From Opitutia bacterium (GTDB taxonomy: Bacteria; Verrucomicrobiota; Verrucomicrobiia; Opitutales; Opitutaceae): 58,157 nt of DNA. The position numbers and the translations under genes are program-made. The stretch covers positions 1 through 58,157 of the forward strand of contig PLMW01000088.1 in assembly GCA_003142615.1 (NCBI GenBank), in the 5' to 3' direction. This document shows positions 52,428 through 58,157 of the stretch, piece by piece. The notes beneath the pieces were generated by a model that was not told the origin of the DNA, did not search any database, and was given only the letters and a program-made list of their open reading frames with translations. Position 1 is the stretch's first letter. Every line of letters begins with the position of its first letter.

Positions 52428-53239
52428 GGCTTATACGCGGTGAGGTAGGCGGAAACCACAAAATCCGCGACCGTGGGATCCTCGGTCCACTGCGCGACCG
52501 TCTTGCGCGAGGCTTCCCGGGGCTGGATGTCGATCCGGGCGAAGCCGGCCTCCCGGAGCATCGCCTGGAGGTCGGAGATCAGCGCCGCGCCGGCCACACA
52601 CGCGCCGATCGCCTCCAGCTTCTGCCGCAAGCCCGGCGGGACCGGCTTCGTGGCCACGACGTCCGAGACCGCCAGCCGGCCGCCCGGCTTGAGCACGCGG
52701 AAGGCCTCGCGGAAAACCTGCGCTTTCTCGGGCGAGAGGTTGATGACGCAGTTGGAAATGATCAGGTCGACGGTGGTGTCGGCCACGGGCAGGTGTTCGA
52801 TCTCGCCGAGCCGGAACTCGACATTGGCAAAGCCGGCCTTGGCGGTGTTGCGGCGGGCCTTGGCGATCATCGGCGGCGTCATGTCGACGCCGATCACGCG
52901 GCCCGTGCCGTTGAGCTGGCGCGCGGCGAGCAGGCAGTCGAAGCCCGCGCCGCTGCCGAGGTCGAGCACGGTCTCGCCGGGCTTGATGGAGGCGATGGCC
53001 AGCGGATTGCCGCAACCAAGGCCGAGGTCGGCGCCGGCGGGCACGCCGGCCACATCGGTCGCGGAATAGCCGAGCTGCTCGGCGTAGCTGGGGTCAGCCG
53101 CGTTGCAGCAACTGCCGCTGCTGCCATCTCCGCAGCCGCAGCCGGACGGGGTCGGGGCGTCGTCCTGCTCGGCGATGGCGCCGTAGCGCTCGCGGACGTA
53201 GTCTCTGATCTGGGTGGCATCAAGGTTCTTGGTGGTCAT
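52424..53239 (-). CDS. arsM: Arsenite S-adenosylmethionine methyltransferase
   Basis: This 271-residue enzyme has the ArsM layout: an N-terminal Cys-rich segment (PSGCGCGDGS, then CCNAADPSYAEQLGYS), the SAM motif I VLDLGSGAGFDCLLAARQL and the three arsenic-binding cysteines Cys76 (DLGLGCGNPLA), Cys164 (ISNCVINLSP) and Cys214 (IGACVAGAALISDL). It methylates As(III) to methylated arsenicals in the cytoplasm. The products would be substrates for the ArsP-like permease and ArsN2. It is overlapped by arsN2 and preceded after 6 bases by a Cys-rich small gene. Confidence 0.96.
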   Translation of the reverse strand: MTTKNLDATQIRDYVRERYGAIAEQDDAPTPSGCGCGDGSSGSCCNAADPSYAEQLGYSATDVAGVPAGADLGLGCGNPLAIASIKPGETVLDLGSGAGFDCLLAARQLNGTGRVIGVDMTPPMIAKARRNTAKAGFANVEFRLGEIEHLPVADTTVDLIISNCVINLSPEKAQVFREAFRVLKPGGRLAVSDVVATKPVPPGLRQKLEAIGACVAGAALISDLQAMLREAGFARIDIQPREASRKTVAQWTEDPTVADFVVSAYLTAYKP

Positions 53240-53245
53240 GTGAGT

Positions 53246-53428
53246 TCACCCTTTGAAGACGTAGAAACCGAGAAAAGGACGCAGGCCTTCCATCCAGTTC
53301 ACTTTGTGACCGGCAGGGATCGGGAACGGGCCGGACGGGTTGCCACCGCCGGCGTCGTTGTTGTTCGTGTCCGGGCCGCAGCACGGGCAAAGGCATGGGC
53401 GCGGCTGGGTCTGCTCGTTGGTTTTCAT
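53246..53428 (-). CDS. Small cysteine-rich protein upstream of arsM, unknown function
   Basis: This open frame of 60 codons reads MKTNEQTQPRPCLCPCCGPD, then an Asn/Gly-rich stretch and GPFPIPAGHKVNWMEGLRPF, ending YVFKG. Four cysteines in six residues (CLCPCC) suggest metal or arsenite binding. It ends 6 bases before the arsM ATG and would be the first gene of the arsM-arsN2-sigZ operon. The start is uncertain: in-frame ATGs also lie at 53446 and 53470, the former inside a short sequence repeat (ATGAAAACCAA twice). I do not recognise the family. Coding status rests on spacing and composition only. Confidence 0.55.
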   Translation of the reverse strand: MKTNEQTQPRPCLCPCCGPDTNNNDAGGGNPSGPFPIPAGHKVNWMEGLRPFLGFYVFKG

Positions 53429-53539
53429 GGATGGATTGGTTTTCATCCATGCAGACGCGGAAGGGAGCAAAAAGACGCAGACAAAATTCCCGCGCGGCTC
53501 CGGGCCTCGGCGATGACCGGTCCCGGGCGACCGGTCCGT

Positions 53540-55090
53540 TCAGCGCCGCATGCCGCGGTGGAGCCGGCTGGGGGGCTTGGCCGCGTCCTCGGCCGCCAGC
53601 GACCGCTCGTCGAACAGCGCTGAGTAAACGTACGGAAAGTCCTCGAGCCGCTTCCACTCGATGGCGCGGCCGATGAAACGCTCGATGCTGCGCGCATCGC
53701 GCACGCTTTCCTCGGTCACCAGCGTGAAGGCGTCGCCGAGGTGGTGGGCGCGGCCCGTGCGGCCGATGCGGTGCACGTAGTCCTCGGGATTCTCGGGCAC
53801 GTCGTAGTTGACGACGTGCGTCACGCCCGCGATGTCGAGGCCGCGGGCGGCGAGGTCGGTGGCGACCAGCACCTCGTAACGGCCGGCCTTGAAACCCGCG
53901 AGCGCCTCCTGCCGTTCGCTCTGGTTGCGGTCCGCGTGCATCACCGCGACGGAATGCCGGTGCGACTTGAGCCAGGCGGCCACGCGATCGGCGCCCATCT
54001 TGGTGCGGCAGAAGATGAGGACGCTCTCAAAATTGGTGCGTGCGAGCAGCGTGCGGAGCAGGTCGAACTTCTGCGACCCGACCACGGGATAAAACGCATG
54101 CGACACGGTCTCGGCCGGTGCCTGGCGCCGGCCGATCGCGACCGTCACGGGGTCGCGCAGCACCCAGGCGGCGAGCGATTCGATCTCGGGCGGAAGGGTG
54201 GCCGTGAAAAGCAAGGTCTGCCGCTCGCGCGGGCATTGCTGCACGATCCGCTTCACGTCCGGCAGGAAGCCCATGTCGAGCATGCGGTCGACCTCGTCGA
54301 GTACGAGGACGTTGACGTCGCGCAGCGTCAGGTCGCGCTGCTCGAGGAGGTCGAGCAGCCGGCCGGGCGTGGCGACAACGACGTCGACGCCGCGCTTGAG
54401 GTCATCGCGCTGGCGGCCGTAGCCCACGCCGCCGTAGATCACGGTCGCCCGCAGGTTGGTGAACTTGCCAAAGTCGCGAAACGCCTCCTCGACCTGCAGC
54501 GCCAGCTCGCGCGTGGGTTCAAGAATGAGGCAGCGCAGCGTGCCGTGGCGGCCGAGTTGTTGCAGGATGGGCAGCGCGAAGGCGGCGGTCTTGCCGGTGC
54601 CGGTCTGGGCGGAGCCGATGACGTCACGACCGGCGAGCACGAGCGGGATGGCCTGCTGCTGGACGGGCGTCGGTTCGGTGTAGTCCATCTTCTGCACGGC
54701 GTAGGCGAACGCATCGGTGAGGCCGAGCTGCGTGAAGACGGTGTCCATGGCGGGCACGGCGGGGGGCGGCGGCTCGGGCGACGGATGTGACTGACCGGCC
54801 GCCGGCTGGCTCGGTGCGAACGGGGCGGACCGCGGCACGGATCTCGGTGCCGGCCTTGGTTCGGTCTTGGGCGCGAATCTTGGCGCCTGGCCGGTCTGCT
54901 GACGGCCGGTCTGCTGGCGGTGGCCGCGGCCCCGGCCGCGGCCGGGTCTTCCCACCGGGTACGGTTTGGATGCCGACGGATGTTCTGGGCCGGCGGGCCG
55001 GTGGGAGGGCTTGGGCGCCGGTTTCGCCGGAGAGCCGGCGGGCTTGGCCGTCAGGCTTTTCCGGATCGACGCGAAAATTTTGCGCAACAT
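53540..55090 (-). CDS. rhlE: DEAD-box ATP-dependent RNA helicase, RhlE type
   Basis: This 516-residue protein has a basic, Pro-rich N-terminal extension of about 110 residues ([20 protein letters not shown]). The helicase core has Q motif [10 protein letters not shown]...[10 protein letters not shown], motif [13 protein letters not shown], Ia EPTRELALQ, Ib [65 protein letters not shown] and [13 protein letters not shown]. It unwinds RNA duplexes in ribosome assembly or cold adaptation. RhlE proteins usually have the extension at the C-terminus; here it is N-terminal. Monocistronic. Confidence 0.94.
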   Translation of the reverse strand: MLRKIFASIRKSLTAKPAGSPAKPAPKPSHRPAGPEHPSASKPYPVGRPGRGRGRGHRQQTGRQQTGQAPRFAPKTEPRPAPRSVPRSAPFAPSQPAAGQSHPSPEPPPPAVPAMDTVFTQLGLTDAFAYAVQKMDYTEPTPVQQQAIPLVLAGRDVIGSAQTGTGKTAAFALPILQQLGRHGTLRCLILEPTRELALQVEEAFRDFGKFTNLRATVIYGGVGYGRQRDDLKRGVDVVVATPGRLLDLLEQRDLTLRDVNVLVLDEVDRMLDMGFLPDVKRIVQQCPRERQTLLFTATLPPEIESLAAWVLRDPVTVAIGRRQAPAETVSHAFYPVVGSQKFDLLRTLLARTNFESVLIFCRTKMGADRVAAWLKSHRHSVAVMHADRNQSERQEALAGFKAGRYEVLVATDLAARGLDIAGVTHVVNYDVPENPEDYVHRIGRTGRAHHLGDAFTLVTEESVRDARSIERFIGRAIEWKRLEDFPYVYSALFDERSLAAEDAAKPPSRLHRGMRR

Positions 55091-55167
55091 GTCAGATTAA
55101 AGCCCGACAGCTTCCCGGTTTCCCCGCGATTGGCAACCATGGAAACCGGTTCCGGCCCCGTCCGTTC

Positions 55168-55833
55168 CTACTTGCGGGTGGGTATCGCCCGCCGCCGGTT
55201 GGGAAAAAGGGTGCGGCAGATTTCGCAGACGGTGCCGTCACAGCCGCGCGCAGTGCAGTGTTCGCGGCCGTAGAAGATCAGGCGCAGGTGAAGCCGGTTC
55301 CAATGCTCCCGTGGAAAGAGTCGTTTCAAGTCGCGCTCGGTCTGCTCCACGCTGCGGCCGTCGGTCAGCTTCCAGCGCTGGGCGAGCCGGTGGATGTGGG
55401 TGTCGACGGGAAACGCCGGCTCGCCGAACGCCTGCGCCATGACGACCGAAGCGGTCTTGTGTCCCACGCCCGGCAGCGCCTCGAGTTCCGCGAAGCTGCG
55501 CGGCACCCGCCCGCCGTGCCGCTCGACCAGCAGGCGCGACAACGCGGCGATGGCCCGCGCCTTCTGCGGTGCCAGCCCGCAGGGGCGGATGATCTCCGCG
55601 ATGCGCGCCACCGGCACCCGGCTCATGGCCTCGGGCGTGTCCGCCACGGCCCAGAGGCCTGGCGTGATCCCGTTCACGCGCGTATCGGTGCATTGCGCCG
55701 AGAGCAGCACGGCCACCAGCAGCGTGTAGGCGTCCTGGTGCCACAGCGGCACGGGCGTCTCGGGATACAGCTCCGCGAGCCGCCGGTCGAGGTAGGCGGC
55801 GCGGGCGGCCGGGGTGGTGAAACGATTGGTCAT
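55168..55833 (-). CDS. nth: Endonuclease III
   Basis: This protein of about 221 residues is a bifunctional DNA glycosylase/AP lyase for oxidised pyrimidines. It shows [12 protein letters not shown], the helix-hairpin-helix [16 protein letters not shown] with the catalytic Lys, and the catalytic Asp in [14 protein letters not shown]. The iron-sulfur region reads [20 protein letters not shown]: four cysteines spaced C-x4-C-x4-C-x2-C rather than the E. coli C-x6-C-x2-C-x5-C. A cluster may still form, or the loop may differ. The ATG at 55833 ([11 protein letters not shown]) gives the usual length; the frame is open to 55965. It is divergent from gcvP. Confidence 0.93.
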   Translation of the reverse strand: MTNRFTTPAARAAYLDRRLAELYPETPVPLWHQDAYTLLVAVLLSAQCTDTRVNGITPGLWAVADTPEAMSRVPVARIAEIIRPCGLAPQKARAIAALSRLLVERHGGRVPRSFAELEALPGVGHKTASVVMAQAFGEPAFPVDTHIHRLAQRWKLTDGRSVEQTERDLKRLFPREHWNRLHLRLIFYGREHCTARGCDGTVCEICRTLFPNRRRAIPTRK

Positions 55834-56019
55834 GGCGAGGCCCGCGTCACCACCGGCCGGGGCGATCCCGCCGGACGGCTTCATCGCCTCACCCCTGCAA
55901 TGACTCGGACCACGAAGGAACAGAACCCGTTTTGTCCGGAAAACAACCCCGGAGATGCCGGCCACCTCAAATCGCTATTGCGCACCCACCGCCCTCGCCT
56001 ACCGTCCGGGGATATATTC

Positions 56020-58157
56020 ATGAACCGCGACCCGCTCGCCCCGTCCGACACCTTTGCGCGCCGCCACCTCGGTTCCAGCGAGGCCGACGTTGCCGCGATG
56101 GTCGGCCAGCTCGGCTATCCGTCGCTCGACGCCGTGATCGACGCCACGGTGCCGGCGCACATCCGCGGGCGCCGGCCGCTCCGCCTGCCCGAGGCAGCCG
56201 GGGAGAGCGCCGCGCTCGCCGAACTGCGCGCCATGGCCGCGCAAAACCAGGTGTTCCGCAGCTTCATCGGCATGGGCTACTCCGACACGTTCACGCCGCC
56301 CGTCATCCAGCGCACCATTCTCGAAAATCCCGGCTGGTACACCGCCTACACGCCCTACCAGGCCGAGATCTCCCAAGGCCGGCTCGAGGCGCTGCTCAAC
56401 TACCAGACGATGATCTGCGATCTCACGGGGCTCGAGATCGCCAACGCCTCCCTGCTGGACGAAGGCACCGCCGCCGCCGAGGCCATGATGCTCTGCCATC
56501 GTCTGAAAGAGGATACGGGCGGCGTGTTCTTCGTTTCCAGCGCGTGCCACCCGCAGACCATCGACGTCGTCAAGACGCGCGCCCGGCCGCTCGGCATCAA
56601 GGTCGTGGTGGGCGACCACCGCACGTTCAAGGTCGAGGGCGGTGTCTGCGGCGTGCTGGTGCAGTACCCTGACACCTGGGGCTCCATCCACGACTATGCC
56701 GGCTTTTTCGCGCAGGCCCACGCCGGCGGCGCGCTCTGCGTCGTCGCCACCGACCTGCTGGCGCTGACACTGCTGCGCTCCCCGGGTGAATTCGGGGCTG
56801 ATGTTGCAGTCGGTTCCGCGCAACGCTTCGGCGTGCCCATGGGTTTCGGCGGCCCGCATGCCGCCTTTTTCGCCACCCGCGACGCCTACAAGCGCCAGAT
56901 GCCCGGCCGCCTCGTCGGCGTGTCGAAGGATGCGCAGGGCCACCCCGCCCTCCGTCTCGCCCTGGGCACGCGGGAGCAGCACATCCGCCGGGACAAGGCC
57001 ACGTCCAACATCTGCACCGCGCAGGTGCTGCTGGCGGTCATGGCCTCGATGTACGCGGTGTACCACGGCCCGGAGGGCCTGCGCCGCATGGCGCGGCGCG
57101 TGCGCCAGCTCACCCAGCTCCTCGCCCAGGGCCTCACCGCCCTCGGCGTCCGGGTCAACGCCGAGCCGGTCTTCGACACGCTGACGGTCGGCACCGTGAC
57201 CGCCGACCGCGTGCATGCCGCCGCGCAGGCCCGGAGAATGAACCTGCGCCGCATCAACGCGCGCACGGTGGGCATTTCGCTCGACGAGACGACCACGCTC
57301 GAGGACGTGCACGCCCTGCTCGAGCTGTTCAGCACCGTCCAGCCGCCTCCGGCGGCCGGCGGCGCCGCCGACTATCCCGCCCCCCATGCCCGGCAGTCGG
57401 CCTTCCTCACCCATCCGGTGTTCAACTCCTGCCACACCGAGCATGAGATGCTGCGTTACATCAAGCGGCTCGAGTCGCGCGATCTTTCGCTCTGCCATTC
57501 GATGATCTCGCTCGGCTCGTGCACGATGAAGCTCAACGCCGCCAGCGAAATGTTCCCGGTCACCTGGCCCGAGTTCGGCCGGCTGCATCCATTCGCGCCC
57601 GCCGAGCAGACCCGCGGCTACCAGGAACTCTTCGCCGATCTCGAGGCGTGGCTCGCGGACATCACCGGCTTTGCCGCGGTCTCCCTCCAGCCCAACGCCG
57701 GCTCCAACGGCGAATACGCCGGTCTGCTCGCCATCCGCGCCTGGCACGAGGCGCACGGCGAGGGCCGCCGCAACCTCTGCCTCATCCCCACGTCCGCGCA
57801 CGGCACCAACCCCGCCAGCGCCGCCATGGCCGGCCTGAAGGTCGTGCCCGTGGCCTGCGACGCGCAGGGCAACGTCGATCTGGCCGACCTTCGCGCCAAG
57901 GCCGCGCAGCATGCGCCGGACCTCGCCGCGCTCATGATCACCTACCCGTCCACCCATGGCGTGTTCGAGAGCGGCATCAAGGATATCGCCGCCATCGTGC
58001 ACGGGCACGGCGGCCAGGTTTACATGGATGGCGCCAACCTCAACGCGCTGGTCGGACTCACCGATCCCGCGGCGCTCGGTGCCGATGTGTGCCATCTCAA
58101 CCTGCACAAGACGTTCTGCATCCCGCACGGCGGCGGCGGCCCGGGCGTGGGCCCCAT
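56020..58157 (+). CDS. gcvP: Glycine dehydrogenase (decarboxylating), P protein, truncated by window end
   Basis: About 712 codons are present and the gene continues past the window. It starts ATG at 56020 ([20 protein letters not shown]) and carries [60 protein letters not shown] and, in the second half, [18 protein letters not shown] and [20 protein letters not shown]. The PLP-binding Lys lies in [19 protein letters not shown] near the window end. This is the fused single-chain form (about 950 residues). It releases CO2 from glycine and passes the aminomethyl group to lipoyl GcvH. gcvT and gcvH are not upstream. No glycine riboswitch was recognised in the 186-base gap from nth. Confidence 0.97.
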   Translation, partial: MNRDPLAPSDTFARRHLGSSEADVAAMVGQLGYPSLDAVIDATVPAHIRGRRPLRLPEAAGESAALAELRAMAAQNQVFRSFIGMGYSDTFTPPVIQRTILENPGWYTAYTPYQAEISQGRLEALLNYQTMICDLTGLEIANASLLDEGTAAAEAMMLCHRLKEDTGGVFFVSSACHPQTIDVVKTRARPLGIKVVVGDHRTFKVEGGVCGVLVQYPDTWGSIHDYAGFFAQAHAGGALCVVATDLLALTLLRSPGEFGADVAVGSAQRFGVPMGFGGPHAAFFATRDAYKRQMPGRLVGVSKDAQGHPALRLALGTREQHIRRDKATSNICTAQVLLAVMASMYAVYHGPEGLRRMARRVRQLTQLLAQGLTALGVRVNAEPVFDTLTVGTVTADRVHAAAQARRMNLRRINARTVGISLDETTTLEDVHALLELFSTVQPPPAAGGAADYPAPHARQSAFLTHPVFNSCHTEHEMLRYIKRLESRDLSLCHSMISLGSCTMKLNAASEMFPVTWPEFGRLHPFAPAEQTRGYQELFADLEAWLADITGFAAVSLQPNAGSNGEYAGLLAIRAWHEAHGEGRRNLCLIPTSAHGTNPASAAMAGLKVVPVACDAQGNVDLADLRAKAAQHAPDLAALMITYPSTHGVFESGIKDIAAIVHGHGGQVYMDGANLNALVGLTDPAALGADVCHLNLHKTFCIPHGGGGPGVGP

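Noticed and set aside
1-58157. CRISPR arrays, rRNA genes, complete insertion sequences or prophage
   Set aside because: No regularly spaced direct repeats, rRNA segments, paired IS ends with a full transposase or phage structural genes were seen; the only transposase trace is the short remnant at 47435-47510.

Overview
The window is GC-rich chromosomal DNA that fits a Verrucomicrobiota bacterium, most likely of the family Opitutaceae. The pointers are the very large TonB-dependent receptor, the multi-copy FG-GAP/VCBS plus ASPIC/UnbV (CRTAC1-type) secreted proteins, the adjacent GntR-like and LacI regulators with glycoside hydrolases, a periplasmic-sensor hybrid histidine kinase and mostly weak Shine-Dalgarno sequences. 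The family assignment comes from protein style, not from a marker phylogeny.

Region 1 (1-2.5 kb): an ADOP/MacB-type ABC permease gene split by a single extra base near 1619.

Region 2 (3-22 kb): three STT3/AglB-like GT-C membrane proteins with TPR-like tails (minus strand) interleaved with three about 1,210-residue secreted CRTAC1-type proteins (plus strand). The order is GTC1 < > CRTAC1a > CRTAC1b > < GTC2 < > CRTAC1c > < GTC3. CRTAC1a and CRTAC1b are a recent tandem duplication. Two of the divergent promoter regions share a 17-bp element. GTC1 has lost the metal-ligand motif that GTC2 and GTC3 keep. This repeated pairing of a putative oligosaccharyltransferase-like protein with a secreted beta-propeller protein, next to a TonB receptor, is the most likely undescribed system here.

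Region 3 (22-38.6 kb): a carbohydrate locus with a TonB-dependent receptor, a GntR-like/periplasmic-binding regulator with an extra C-terminal domain, a LacI regulator in one operon with a GH31 alpha-xylosidase (palindromic operator just upstream), a GH74 xyloglucanase remnant, a hybrid histidine kinase and an exported GH2 enzyme. Alpha-xylosidase, GH74 and GH2 together suggest xyloglucan or related xylosylated oligosaccharides as substrate (inference).

Region 4 (38.6-45.2 kb): housekeeping and orphan genes: a double TonB_C-like protein, an ICMT-like membrane methyltransferase with an unknown tail, a SAM methyltransferase, tRNA-Arg(CCT), a rhombosortase, a stand-alone bS18, a TsaC/Sua5 enzyme and a HAD phosphatase. 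It also holds three twin-hairpin REP-like elements and a duplicated 19-bp palindrome.

Region 5 (45.3-53.5 kb): an arsenic island, all on the minus strand, in three blocks: arsR-arsC-acr3; a second arsR with an ArsP-like permease, two thioredoxin-like proteins, a DGC protein and CcdA; and a Cys-rich small protein-arsM-arsN2-sigZ block. An IS5-type transposase remnant and an orphan lipoprotein lie between blocks.

Region 6 (53.5-58.2 kb): a DEAD-box helicase, endonuclease III, and the start of glycine dehydrogenase gcvP, which runs off the window end.
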